Shown in pieces: positions 39,214-50,499 of a stretch of 64,000 bases of DNA. The position numbers were made by a program, and so were the translations under genes. This DNA comes from Delphinapterus leucas (taxonomy: Eukaryota > Chordata > Mammalia > Artiodactyla > Monodontidae): assembly GCF_002288925.2 (NCBI RefSeq), contig NW_022098031.1, forward strand, positions 13,909,824 through 13,973,823, read 5' to 3'. The notes beneath the pieces were generated by a model. It did not search any database, was not told the origin of the DNA, and saw only the letters and a program-made list of their open reading frames with translations. Position 1 is the stretch's first letter, and each line of letters begins with the position of its first letter.

Positions 39214-39565
39214 ATTTATTTATTTATTTACTTATTTAATTTTTGGCTGCGTTGGATCTTCGTTGCTGCACACGGGCTTTCTCTGGTTGCAGCGAGCAGG
39301 GGCTACTCTTTGTTGCAGTGCGCGCACTTCTCACTGTGGTGGCTTCTCTTGTTGCGGCGCATGGGCTCTAGGCTCGCGGGCTTCAGTAGTTGCGGCACGT
39401 GGGCTCAGTAGTTGTGGCTCGTGGGCTCTAGAGCACAGGCTCAGTAGTTGTGGCGCATGGGCTTAGTTGCTCCGCAGCATGTGGGATCTTCCCAGACCAG
39501 GGCTCAAACCCATGTCCCCTGCATTGGCAGGAGGATTCTTAACCACTGCACCACCAGGGAAGTCC
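39214..39565 (-). mobile_element. CHR-type SINE, long form (copy E)
   Basis: A TTATTTATTTATT tail in reverse, GGCTGCGTTGGATCTTCGTT, repeated CAGTAGTTG(T/C)GG modules, and the head at CCAGGGAAGTCC. The target duplication AARGTATACTTCATT lies at 39199 and 39566. Confidence 0.95.
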
Positions 39566-39940
39566 AAGGTATACTTCATTTTTATACTCTTATAATCTAA
39601 ATATCTCTTTGCACTGACGTTATAACCTCTTTGCTCTGAGGTTCCTTTTATTTATATAAAATATTTTTCAGATAGGTAAATATATAGAATGATTAGTGAG
39701 CGAGGAGAAGCTATTTTAAAACTTCATAACTCTACTGAGGAATCATAAAAATATCTAATTTTTTAAAACATCCCTGAAATTACAGAATGCTTCATTCCCA
39801 TTGAAACAAATATACGCATAGGGAAAAATACATTCAAAGCTTTTGTAAAAGGTGCAAAAAAAGGGAGAACAAATGTACTAAAAGATTTTTACATCTTGAA
39901 AATAAACAATGGAAAACCTAAGTTTTAAAGTGGTAATGCA

Positions 39941-40074
39941 GGGGACTCCCCTGGTGGTCCAGTAGTTAAGACTCTGTGCTTCCAACGCAGGGGGTGTGGG
40001 TTCGATCCCTGGTCAGGGAACACCACGTGGCCAAAAAAAATAAAAATAAAATAATTAAAAAAATTTTTTTTTAA
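39941..40074 (+). mobile_element. tRNA-derived SINE, minimal form (copy F)
   Basis: A head ACTCCCCTGGTGGTCCAG variant with the B box GGGTTCGATCCC runs straight into GGCCAAAAAAAATAAA after about 80 bp. The target duplication AAAGTGGTAATGCA lies at 39927 and 40075. It belongs to a different, shorter subfamily than copies A-E. Confidence 0.93.
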
Positions 40075-40469
40075 AAAGTGGTAATGCAAATCAGAGGACC
40101 ACTATCCCCACCAGTTTTGAGACTATGCAAATCTTTTAAAAATTAGAAATAGTATCATATGCCTTATAGTTTTACATATTATATAATTTGTATTATATTA
40201 TAGCAGACTGCTATATATATATATATATCAATGAATTAATTAATCTAAAACCTTATAGAAGGATAAACAGTTCCACATGATTCCTAATCGTCAAGTGAGT
40301 ACAAATTTGTACCTTCTTGTACTAATGTTGTTAGGTTTCAAAGATTATCCTTGGCACTTCTAGGATTTCATGCATTAAGCAGCTTCACCCATCCATATCT
40401 TGCATAATTTCCTACATAATAATAATAGTGGAGAACATATACAGAGCCCTTATGTACTTGCACATATTA

Positions 40470-40905
40470 AAAGGCAATCTAGCAGAGTGGTTAAGTGCCA
40501 CTATCTGAGTCCAAATACTGCCTCTGCACTCATGACCCTAGGCAAGTTATGTAACTTCTCTGTGTCTCAGTTTCTTTACCTATAAAATGGGATAAATACC
40601 TGCCTCATGAAGATTACTTGACAATTATAATTGTTTAGGCTCAGTGCTTGGCACAAAGTGCTACATAAGGGTTAGCTGCTGTTATTATTATTCCTATGTG
40701 TCATGTGCTGAGTCGAGTTCTTTACATGCATTATTTCATTTAATTCTCACTGAACTCTATTTTACAGATGAGAATATTGAGGTTTACAGGGGTTCAGCAA
40801 CTTGCCTTTAATAAAAAAGCTAACAAGAGGAAGGGCCCAAATTCAAACCCAGGTTGCCTCTTTAATGATCCAAGCCCTGATATCTATGCCAATGTTTCAA
40901 ACTAG
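40470..40905. repeat. Two MIRs, head to head
   Basis: 40470-40695 is forward (GCAGAGTGGTTAAGTGCC, CTAGGCAAGTTATGTAACTT). 40696-40905 is reverse (GTCATGTGCTGAGTCGAG, TTTTACAGATGAGAATATTG, AATTCAAACCCAGG). Confidence 0.85.
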
Positions 40906-41814
40906 GCTCCATGAATACACTCATAGGGAACTTACAAGTTTTCACTCTGATGATTTTTATTTTAAATTATGCTAGAGATGTTTCAGGTGAAAGACATTTT
41001 TACATAGTAGATTTTAATTTCTCGAATCACCAGACTGGGATATGCAATCCCCTGGTATTCCCAGGAATATTCTTAGAGGTCTAAGAATTTTTTTGTTCTT
41101 ACAAAGTAGTCAACTTCTCACTCAGCTTTCATTCTTCAAGAATGAGGGCAACAACTACTTTTCAAAATCCTTATGCCCATTTCATTACAGATTCAAAGTT
41201 TTGACCTTTTGGCTAGTCTAACTACTTGAAAAAGTAAAATTGTAATTTTTAAAAAACTATGGTATCTTTTGCAGCACTCAGTCTTGTCTTTAAGAACAAA
41301 ACACCCACACGAAAAGAAGAAACAAACATTAAAAAGGTATCTATTCCTTTAGTAAACAGTACTTTACTTTCACATTAGGCATCAGTCTCTCATCTTTAAT
41401 CCAATTATATAATTACCATGGCCTACAGCATATTGCTACTTGAATAACTCAAAAAATAAGCCCCAAATAAACTCATTTTCCCTATGCCGCCTTCCCCGCA
41501 AAAAGATCCCTTTTCAACATCTCTAATTCCTGTCAATGGTATTACCGTTCTCTCAGTCATCCAGGCTCATGACCCTGTGGTCAAGAGAGAGAAATGAAAG
41601 AGCCTGTGCTCTTTTTCAGTGTACTCAATTCCTCCTGTAGAAACATTACCTCAAGGAGCTGTAATCTATCTGGCACAGTGGACATACACAATTATAAACA
41701 TGAAATAAATGCTATGAAGGATGCATAAGATCTTCTTTGAGTAGAGAATCATGGGCCAAACTTTAGGGTAAAGAGGATAGGGAGACAGAAAAGACATCCA
41801 GAGGTGAGACTTTT

Positions 41815-42107
41815 TTTTTTTTAAGATGTTGGGGGTAATTAATTTTTGCTGTGTTGGGTCTTCGCTTCTGTGCGAGGACTTTCTCTAGTTGTGGCAAGCG
41901 GGGGCCACTCTTCATCGCGGTGCGCGGGCCTCTCACTATCACGGCCTCTCTTGTTGCGGAGCACAGGCTCCAGACGCGCAGGCTCAGTAGTTGTGGCTCA
42001 CGGGCCTAGTTGCTCCACGGCATGTAGGATCCTCCCAGACCAGGGCTCGAACCCGTGTCCCCTGCATTAGCAGGCAGATTCTCAACCACTGCGCCACCAG
42101 GGAAGCC
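41815..42107 (-). mobile_element. CHR-type SINE, long form (copy G)
   Basis: Poly(T), TTGGGTCTTCGCTTCTGTGC, then the reverse head ending GGGAAGCC. The target duplication CCAGAGGTGAGACTTTT lies at 41798 and 42108. Confidence 0.95.
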
Positions 42108-42269
42108 CCAGAGGTGAGACTTTTAAGAATGAATAGCAGTTAATAGAGAGGAAGAAACAACCTGCACATGCACAAAGGCACAAAAATCTCAGTGACATAT
42201 TCAATGAACACCAGAAAGTGTTCCAGAAAGTTCCAGTTTTCCAGAAAGTAAAGTGTGATAACAGGGACT

Positions 42270-43245
42270 GCTAAGAAATGAAGCTAGAAAGAGCAGGCAT
42301 ACTTAGATCATGAACAGTTTAGCCAAGGAGTTTACATTCTATCCAATGAGTAAGGGAAAGCCACTGAGTAATTTTAAGCATCAAAGAATTACTGCATTCT
42401 TATTTTAGAAATATTGCTCTGACACTGAAAAACAGACGGGAAGAGCTACAGCCGAGAAGCACGGACAACTGTTAGAAGACTGCTACATCAGTTCAGGCAA
42501 AAGACTAGCCTAGAGCAGTGGGGAATGGAGAGAAATAGATTGAGTCAAAAGATAGGTAGCAAGTAAAACTACAGGATTTGGTAACAAGATAAACTGTGGT
42601 TTGAGGTTTGGTAGGAAGATGGAGGAAAGGAAGGAATCAAGGCAAATTCAAGGTTTTTAGCTTGAGCTCTGGGTGGATAGAAATGCCATTAACTAAAACA
42701 GGGAACAAAACAGGAGAAACAAGGTAAAAGGAAGTAAAGCTGTTGAGTACAGATGGTGTTAGTACTTCTGGTACATCCAGAAGAAATTGTCTAATAAATG
42801 GTTAAGTCTAGAACCCAAGAGAGAAAAATTTAAGATGAAAATATAAAATTGGGAGGTATTAGCCAGTAGAGTGGATGAAACTGACTAGGAAAACTGTACG
42901 AAAGGATAAGAGTTCCAGAGACCACCAATATTTAAAACACAGGCAGACAAATAAAAGAAAAGTAGAAGAGAGTGGTGATACAGAAGTTTGGAAAGGAGAG
43001 AGTTTCACGAAGAAGGGAATTGTCAATGTATTGAATGTATCAAAGAGGTGAAGAGAAGAACTTTAAAGCTTCTCTCGGTTGGCAATTGAGTAACTGGTGA
43101 CAGAGAGGTTACAGAGGAATGGATGGTTAAAAAAAAAAAAGCTAAACTAGACAGGGGTTGAGTGAATGGCAGGGGAGGAAAGAGTAATCTTGACTGAGAT
43201 GAGACTAAGAGCTAGAGAACAGAGGGTTAAAGAACATTTTCAAGA
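42270..43245 (+). repeat. Ancient interspersed repeat, long copy
   Basis: TTAGCCAAGGAGTTTACATTC, ATATTGCTCTGACACTG, GGAATCAAGGCAAATTCAAGG and GATAGAAATGCCATTAACTA follow the same order as 55500-56670. No coding frame is left. Confidence 0.55.
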
Positions 43246-43509
43246 TGGCAGAGATTTTAGCATTTTTATAGGGCTAGAAAGGGACCAGTGAAATGTGAGA
43301 TTTTTAAATTATGCCTTTGTACTTAAACTTACTATAAGAAAAGTTACCCATTATACAATACTAAGTGAAAAAAGAAATTGAAGAATATGTATAGTAGGAT
43401 GTTACTTAAAATAAAATTCAGGCTGTTTTATGCCTTTCAAGTTACTATCATTACCTTGTATTAGCAACTATCTGAAATTCTTATTTGTTTAGTTGCTTAT
43501 CTTCCCCCC

Positions 43510-43620
43510 TAGAATGTAAGCTCCATGAGAAGAGAGATTTCATCTGCCTTGTTCTCCACATATTCCTGCTGCTTAAAATAGTGCTTGGCACATAGGAGGC
43601 ACTCTACTGTTGAATGAAAA
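43510..43620 (+). repeat. L2 3' end
   Basis: TAGAATGTAAGCTCCATGAG and GCTTGGCACATAGGAGGCAC are hallmark L2 3' words. Confidence 0.82.
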
Positions 43621-44639
43621 TGTGTATGTGCACACACACGTACATATATATGAATGCATGTATTTACATGAAAAGCATAAAGAAAGTTCTAATTTATTAT
43701 TTGAACTTATTTATGCCAGGGGTGAGTGTGAGACTAGGAGGAGAGGTAAACAATACTGATTCATTTTTTGCTTCATAGATCTCTATTCAAATTTTCTACA
43801 AAAATCATGTCTTTTGTAACTGAAAAACAACTTTTAATAATGATCAGATGAGCCTAAGAAAGTTAATCTATTCTGCCTCTCTATTTTCTTTTGGTGGGTT
43901 GTCTTGATCTAATCTGACTGCAGGCTGATCCTTGAGCTGTTTTGGTAGGGCAGTTCAAAGTCAGAATCTTAAACCATAGAGCTGGAAAGAACATAGACAT
44001 CATCTAAGCCAACTCCCTAGTTTTACAGATGAGAAAGCAGACACTCATAGTAATTTAATAAAAGGTAACTTAATTAATAAAATTAGGGTACTGATGAGAA
44101 GTTTTTAAAGAACAAATGATTAGGAACTATTTAAAAGGCTAATCTATTATATGCTATACATAATTTAAATGATAACTAATGAAAGCTTACTAAAGCTTAT
44201 TCTCACATATAACCTACAATCTTCTGGTGAAATTATTACTCAAAGTAAAACTATTTCCTTAAGCACACTATTTGACCAATGAACCCTACAGTTAAGCACT
44301 GGCTAACTATTATAATATGACAAAGGATTCAGAATACACAGATATAGGGAGTGAAGTTATTCACCGTTAGGTGTGCAAACTAGCTGAACTAACAGGCACT
44401 TCTTTCTACCAGGATACACAATAGGTCAAGTATATATTACATTTAAGGATTGATCACACTTTGACTCAAATGTCTGTATCAATGTCTACAATGTGTATTT
44501 AATAGAATTTAATAAAAATTAAATTTTGAATAGGTAAGTAATACACTACTAAGTATTTAGGGAAATGACTTAACTATTTCTCTTTACATATATACTGTAG
44601 TTTACCAGGAATACAACAAATTTTATCTAAACTTCTGAA

Positions 44640-44825
44640 TATCACTTTGAACTTGTTTACAAACTATCTCATTTGATCCTCACAACAACCCCATAGACAG
44701 CAGAAATTATTAGTCCCATTTAACATATAAGAATGAGGCTCAGAAGTTAACTTGACTAAGGTCATTTTGTCAAGTCCTAGGACCCAGATCCTCTACCTCT
44801 TAGCCACTGTTCTTTCCATCACCCA
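44640..44825 (-). repeat. MIR
   Basis: CATTTGATCCTCACAACAAC, CATATAAGAATGAGGCTCAG, CTCTTAGCCACTG. Confidence 0.8.
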
Positions 44826-45126
44826 AGCTACCTCATATTTACCATTTATTAAAGGGCAAACCACTTTATAATTTCCTTCCTTCCACAGTGGTGGAGGTGG
44901 GGAGGGCAGGTAGCTAAGCCCTAGCAATCCTATCCCTTTCTATTCCATTTGAAAGTTTGGTACATAAGAAAATTTTAGCCATTCATCTTAATAGTGACAA
45001 GAAAGATGTGACAAGTCACCTTAGTTGAGGATTGTGCACATCACTAATTCTGTATGAAATCCTACCAAGTATTCAATTATTTCCTTAATTCTAATAAAAG
45101 TATCCTCTTATTTAGAAAGCTCTCTA

Positions 45127-45340
45127 GGGCTTCCCTGGTGGCGCAGTGGTTGAGTCCTCGATGCAGGGGACACGGGTTCGTGCCCCGGTCCGGGAAGATC
45201 CCACATGCCACGAAGCGACTAGGCACGTGAGCCATGGCCACTGGGCCTGCGCATCCAGAGCCTGTGCTCCGCAACGGGAGAGGCCACAACAGTGAGAGGC
45301 CCGCGTACCGCAAAAAAAAAAAAAAAAAAAAAGCTTCCTA
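45127..45340 (+). mobile_element. CHR-type SINE, short form (copy H)
   Basis: Head GGGCTTCCCTGGTGGCGCAG, B box GGGTTCGTGCCC, end GCGTACCGC then about 21 A. The target duplication TTAGAAAGCTCTCTA lies at 45112 and 45341. Eight to ten extra bases sit between the A tail and the right duplication. About ten bases are missing after the A box relative to other copies. Confidence 0.94.
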
Positions 45341-45384
45341 TTAGAAAGCTCTCTATAAACAATACCCAAAGTAGTATGGGCTTA

Positions 45385-45570
45385 ATAGTTGAAAAAAATC
45401 TGAAACCAAATCTCAGTCCTATCACTCACTAGCTGCTCAACTGTGGGTACATTTCTTAACTTCGAGTCTCACTGTCCTCATCTCTAGAGTGACGATGACA
45501 CCATCTACCTCTGTGAGTTGCTGAGCAGATTGAGTGATAATATGTGCAAAGCCTTTAGTTCTTAGAAAAG
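45385..45570 (+). repeat. MIR
   Basis: AATCTCAGTCCTATCACTCA, CTAGCTGCTCAACTGTGGGT, TCACTGTCCTCATCTC. It lies just downstream of SINE copy H. Confidence 0.75.
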
Positions 45571-46194
45571 GGCCAGAACACACCAAGTTCTGTTGGAGAA
45601 ACAAACATGCAGGAAGGCACTGCTCATGGGTAATGTCATTTATGTGAACTTTACTAGTATAACTTCTAGTGTGACCTTACTTCTTGTCTCTCTCCAATAT
45701 CTGGGGCAGGATACAATATATCACTCTTGCTCCCAGGGTACCAATTTACAGTGCGTGCTGGATTTCAGCCCTCTTCTAAATCCTCTAGTTAAGGAATATC
45801 ATAATCTATTATTTGACTATCTTAGAATTGGCCATACCAAACCAAAGCTTACACTATTTTCACTCCACTCTTTAAGTCTGCTAACTGCATCATTCACTAT
45901 TTTGAAATAAAATAAGAGTAAGCCAATTTTATAAATACAAATCATGATACAGCGAATTCATGTTGGGTGAAAAGGGCAGGAATTTTCAGGGGGCAGGGGG
46001 AGGGGAGAAGGACCTAACATTGAGAAATTATGTATTCAGCAGTCCATCACGCACTAAATTTACTTTCTCTCTTTTAATCTTCCCAGGCATTATTCTAATC
46101 AAGATTAGCATCGTTTTACAGATTTTGCAAGGGAAGCTTAAACCCTGGCTCACTCCCCCTCGCTCAAGGTACTATAACCTACAGGAAGGCTCTT

Positions 46195-46345
46195 GCTCAA
46201 CTCAAGGCCTTTCCTCCTCCTCTTGTAATCTCTGCCCAGAATGCTCTCCAGTCTCCTACAAGGCCGTCGCCTTCTTCTGCTTCAGGGCTCACTTCAAATA
46301 GTTCCTACTCTCTCTATCTCTAAAGTAGAATACACCAATTACTCC
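46195..46345 (+). repeat. L2 fragment
   Basis: CTGCCCAGAATGCTCTCCAG and TTCAGGGCTCACTTCAAATA correspond to the part of L2 before its 3' end. Confidence 0.65.
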
Positions 46346-47173
46346 ATCCTTATTTCCTTCATAGAACACAAAGCCATCAGTATTCACCTTCTTCCTGTGT
46401 TGAAGGACAGCACAGATGATGCTGGCTTAATGAATGAGTGAACACACCTGCCTACAGACATTTAGCAAGTAAAAGGCAGGGCCTGGAGACCAATCCAGAT
46501 TAACCTGACTGCAAACCCCTGCAGTTCCCTACCTCTATTTTTTTTCACTGGTGGAAGGGGAGGTGCTTCGGGCTGGGAAATCAATGTAGAGGTATGCCTT
46601 CTTACTTTCTATCTGTATTCATTCACTTTAAAGAAATTACAGAACTACCTACACATATACTTAATACTACAAAACATTTAACCAGAATTTCAAGAGATCT
46701 TACATTGCCTTTTAGAACCACAACTCAATTTGGGAAAACAAAAACAAACAAAAAACCAACTGCATTTATGATGCCCCTGAACAATCAAAATACCTCCAAA
46801 CTGTTGAGTAATTGGATTGGCAACTCCACATATGGTTATTTAAGGCCAAAAGAAAATTTAAGTCACACGTATAAATAAATGCATTTTACTAACAGACTTG
46901 CTTGTAATATTTTGTTCTTTTATAAGATGTTCTGAATTTCCCAATACTTCATACAGAAAAATCTTAAAACCAGCCATGGGATTATCATTCTTATCGTGGT
47001 AATCATGTTCTTTCTTAAAGAAAGATGATACGAATGCACTCCATCTGTTGTGTTTCACTATTAAACCATGTTCTTGCAGACAGAAGTCACCTCGGGTAAA
47101 ACGCCCAGTGCGGTGAGAGCCGACCACTAACAACATTCCCTTTGTTGCCTTCCCCACGGGGTTTAATACTTAC

Positions 47174-48737
47174 TGCTGAGTCCTCCATCCTCGGAGACTC
47201 CTGTCCCTCTCATTCCTAGGTAAGTCAGTCCCAATACGAGGAAAAATAGGCAGGCAGCAGTTAAGAGAAACATCGACAAGTAGTGGGCACTGAAACCCCC
47301 AGTTGGGGACACCTCCTCCCGTTTAAATTGCTGGAGAAGTTCCTCCTCAGGTTCGGAAAGCTTCGGTTTGTTATATGTGTTCTTCAGGTAGGTATGATTG
47401 GAGCCCGTATGATTGGAGTGATTGATCCTGAGTGAACCAGAGGCGGCCACCGCCGCACTGGGAGGGAGGCTGTTGGAAAAAATCCTGGGGGAGTCCACGC
47501 CGAAGGCCACACCGCCGATATGATTATTGGTTTTAAGAAGGGAGCCTGTGGACGAATCCAAGGTTGAGTCCACGTCCGCGAGCGGTGGCTGCAGGAGAGG
47601 GGCCAGTTTCTTAGCGTTAACGCGGTATCTAGGAATGGGGCTGGAGTCCGGGGGATCAAACCCTCCTCCCTGCTCCGCCGCCGCCGACGACGACGACGAC
47701 TCTTCGACGTTTCGGCTCCTGTCTAGACTCCCAGCGGCCGCCGCCCTGTCATTCATCGCGATTCCTCCCGCTCCCTGAACTGAGGTCTCCAGTCGGCCGC
47801 CGGCCGATTTCGCAGGCAGGGGAGAGAGAGGCTTACTATGGCCCCGCCTGGGCCGATGCCGGGAAAGGGAGTCGTCCTTCAATACCTGTCTGCTGGAGGC
47901 CACGTCGTCGTCCTCCTCTTCTTCCGAGTCCGAATAGTTCTCCCGGCAGCTGTAGGGGAGAAGCCGGCTGCCATTCACGGTCCGGCCGGACCACAGCGGC
48001 TCCTCTGCCTCCGGGTCCCTATCCTCGCCGTCCTCTCCCTCCTGCTCCCCGTCATCCGCCGCCCCATCTCTCCCCGACGGGCTCTGCAGCTCGGCAGCCG
48101 CCGGCCTCCTGGCCCCCCACCACGAGTGGGGCTTCCTCCGCTCGGCCGAGTTGCTGTTAGTCACCTCGCTGGAGGCCAGGGGCGCCGACGTCGGTTTGAG
48201 CCCGCGATACTGGAGCGGAGCCCGGTCTTTCCTCCCGCCGCCGCAGCCGCCGCCGCCGCCGCCCCCGCCGCCGCCGCCGGCCTGGTCCCGGGGACTGGCC
48301 TCCACGTCCGACTCGTCCGAGCTGAAGCCCAGCAGTACTTTGCTGCCAGCCGTGGGGGCGGCCGAGGCGCCCCCGGGCCCTCCCAAGGGGCTCTCCGGGC
48401 CAGAAGCCGAGATCCGGCCCAAGCCTCCAGGAGTCCGTAAGTAGGAGAGGTCGCCTGAGACCTGCCGGACCCCCATCCCCACGGCCGCCGCCGCTGCTGC
48501 CGCGGCGGCGACCGTGGCGGTTGCCGTGTTATTGTTATTACTGTTCCGCGTCTTGGTGCTGCGGCCCCCGGACCGGTGCTGCTGCTGCTCTTCCTCTCGA
48601 AGCTTCTTCAGCTTCTTGAGGTAGACCGGGCGGGTGCTCTCCGTCACTGGGCCAGGAGACAGGCCGTAACGGCGGAGCTGAGAGAAAAGCTCCTCATCCG
48701 AGAGCTGTTGAGGCGCCGAAGCCGTTGCTGCCGCCAT
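47174..48737 (-). CDS. LEMD3: LEMD3 (MAN1) coding exon 1: LEM domain, nucleoplasmic region and first membrane segment
   Basis: MAN1 is an integral protein of the inner nuclear membrane. In the known family it binds BAF and lamins through its N-terminal half and restrains TGF-beta/BMP signalling by binding R-SMADs with a C-terminal domain that is not in this window. The exon encodes 521 codons plus one base. Residues about 9-49 form a LEM domain ([19 protein letters not shown]). Low-complexity tracts follow: Asn 67-70, Ala 77-85, Gly 154-164 and 166-168, and an acidic run at 268-278. The hydrophobic segment at about 487-507 ([20 protein letters not shown]) is the first transmembrane helix. The start has a strong context (A at -3, G at +4). 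The open frame runs on to 47163, but a consensus donor GTAAGT begins at 47173, so the coding exon ends at 47174 in phase 1. That phase fits exon 2. Identity is very secure from the length, the domain order and close similarity to human LEMD3 as I remember it. Confidence 0.97.
48234..48278 (-). repeat. LEMD3: In-frame GGC repeat encoding Gly 154-168 of LEMD3
   Basis: Eleven Gly codons (ten GGC, one GGG), one TGC (Cys165), then three more Gly codons. Confidence 0.95.
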
Positions 48738-48740
48738 TTT
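48727..48740 (-). promoter_or_regulatory. YY1-like site overlapping the LEMD3 start codon
   Basis: The gene strand reads AAAATGGCGGCAGC, which closely fits the AARATGGCGGC form of the YY1 motif. The motif contains the initiator ATG and the first Ala codon. Such sites just downstream of the transcription start are typical of TATA-less promoters with short 5' leaders. Confidence 0.6.
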
Positions 48741-48771
48741 CTCTCCAGGGTGTTTTACAAGCTCCGCGCTA

Positions 48772-48783
48772 CCGGAAGTGACG
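48772..48783 (+). promoter_or_regulatory. Composite ETS/CRE element (CCGGAAGTGACG)
   Basis: An ETS core, CCGGAAGT, is fused to a CRE half-site, GTGACG. This arrangement is common at housekeeping CpG promoters bound by GABPA/ELK and CREB/ATF factors. It lies 35-46 bp upstream of the LEMD3 start codon. On the gene strand it reads CGTCACTTCCGG. Binding is inferred from the motif only. Confidence 0.7.
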
Positions 48784-48846
48784 CGCCGCCCTAGACCCTG
48801 AACTAGACCGGACTGCGTCGCCCTCCCAGCGCCACTGGCGCCTTGG

Positions 48847-48851
48847 CCAAT
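48847..48851 (+). promoter_or_regulatory. CCAAT box (NF-Y type)
   Basis: GGCCAATGGG fits the NF-Y consensus with good flanks. It lies about 110 bp upstream of the LEMD3 start codon, a typical distance for a CCAAT box. Confidence 0.55.
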
Positions 48852-49599
48852 GGGAGGCGCGGGAGGAGCTCACCTGAGCGGGAAAGGGCCACCTGAGTCG
48901 CGCGCGGCAGAGACTTCTGCGCTTTCACCTCGGGGTGCTAACGCCTTCTTCCCCTTCCTTTCTGTCACCTTCTCCGGCTGTTCTCCGCCCTGCCCTTCCC
49001 AGCGCCTCTCCCGGGAACTGCCTCTTGCCAAACCACACCTTGACCTCTTCTTCCCAGGTTCCTGCCACCGGGCAGTAATATTGAAGGGAAAACTGAAGTT
49101 TATGGCATGGTTTTCTTTCATCTTGATTACCGCTGCCAAGGGGAGCTTAGAGACTTAAAGAAATCTTGATGGCCAGACGATTGGTAATTTCCCTGACTCC
49201 TGGTTCCCTCTTTTCGCTTTGTCTTTCCGACTGACTTACCAAAAAAAAAATAAAGTGAGTTACTCTCGCTGCTCATTTGAGAAGCCTCTCCTCTAACATT
49301 CCAAGGAAAAGATAGAGTAAACCAGCCCCGATACAGTTTACTTCAAGAGTAATGGCTATTCGTTCCCTAGTTAGTTGTAAGGTATTATCGTTTTTCCCCT
49401 TTTAAAATCTGATAACCTTGATAGGTCGTCGTTTTGGGAATTGAAAGAGCCAATCACATTATATGACTGAAAAAAAAAGAGAACGTGCCATCCTGCTTAT
49501 TTCCTTCTTAAGACCTTTTCAACCTATAGTTATTTATTTATTGTTAATATTTTTATGCATTTGTTTTCCTAATTTTTAATTTATTTATTTTCTTATCCC

Positions 49600-49705
49600 T
49601 TTGAACTGTAAGCTTTATGAGCAGAGGGACCTTGCTTCACCCCTTTAGTGCCTGACACTTCAGGCACGTTCAGTAAACATTTGTTGAACTAATTAATTAA
49701 TTGCA
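49600..49705 (+). repeat. L2 3' end
   Basis: AACTGTAAGCTTTATGAGCA, CAGTAAACATTTGTTGAAC. It lies in the first kilobase upstream of the CpG island. Confidence 0.75.
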
Positions 49706-50499
49706 AAGCTAGGATAGTGTGAGATGAATACTTTGACATGGGAGTAGTGACAGATGAAGAGGAGAAACCTTCACACACAGTCAAAAAAACAGAAACGATT
49801 AAGACCTGTATATCCAGCCCCCTCATTTATAGACTAGGAAATGAATCTCAGATGGAATTTTCCCAGTTTGGTAAAGATCGCTTCCCTTTTCCTCCAACAC
49901 TGGCAGAGCTGACACTTCTTGAATACTTAAACCCTAGCAGCTACGTGGCAGCACCTAGCACAATATCTGGCACGCTATGATAATTTTTGTCAAATAAATT
50001 ATTTTTCCCTATTACATTATACACATCTGAACGGAAAAATATGTTAGTCAAAAGCATAGATACTAGCTTTTCAACATCCTGAATCCAACAGCAGAATAAT
50101 ACTCAGTAACCTGAACTTTTGACTTTTCTTAGCAAAAGCTTGCTGTCTCCTCAAAAATACTCTTACGTGGACGGGCACTTCCTTGTCCTTTATCAGAGGA
50201 CTTTAAAATCTACAAATATTCCTGAATTCTAGGACTGTTAAGTACTTTAAAAAGTGCTTGACATAGAAAATTTTAGCCACTACGATGATAATGACCCCAA
50301 ATTTATTACCATAATTGTCTGGGTCGGGAATCAAATGATTATAAACGTATTAGACCTGTGTCTCAGGATAGCAGAGGAGTTAAGCTGTGAGTCTGAAGTT
50401 AAGCAAAACTGCATGGGGACCCAGCCCTGTCGCTTACTTCCAACATTTGTTCCACACCCTACTGGCTCTCCAGGTAGGAATCATAGAAGTCAGCCTCTG

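Larger units (their letters stand above)
17021..47173 (-). other. LEMD3: LEMD3 intron 1 (about 30.2 kb)
   Basis: Bounded by a GTAAGT donor at 47173 and a TAG acceptor at 17021. It is mostly interspersed repeats, listed separately. Stretches longer than 300 bp in which I see no gene or clear repeat include 17480-18590, 18765-20020, 22750-24480, 25320-25840, 28440-30680, 31240-32280, 32430-33480, 35000-35720, 36330-37020, 38780-39190, 40930-41790, 44070-44630 and 46350-47160. Confidence 0.85.
47380..49030. promoter_or_regulatory. LEMD3: CpG island covering LEMD3 exon 1 and promoter
   Basis: A sharp shift from AT-rich to GC-rich, CpG-dense sequence, with many CCG/CGG repeats, over the first exon and about 300 bp upstream. 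No TATA box is seen upstream of the start codon. This is the usual architecture of a broadly expressed gene. Edges are estimated by eye. Confidence 0.85.

Noticed and set aside
45127..45240. tRNA gene candidates at SINE heads
   Set aside because: A and B boxes are present, but the sequence continues into the SINE body and tail, and does not fold as a full tRNA.
47838..48440. A 200-codon plus-strand open frame opposite LEMD3 exon 1
   Set aside because: It is the antisense of a GC-rich coding exon, where stops are rare. Its composition is Pro/Arg/Ala-rich and it resembles no protein I know.
48151..48794. Other open frames inside the LEMD3 CpG island
   Set aside because: They are shadows of the same coding exon in other frames, with proline runs produced by the GGC repeat.
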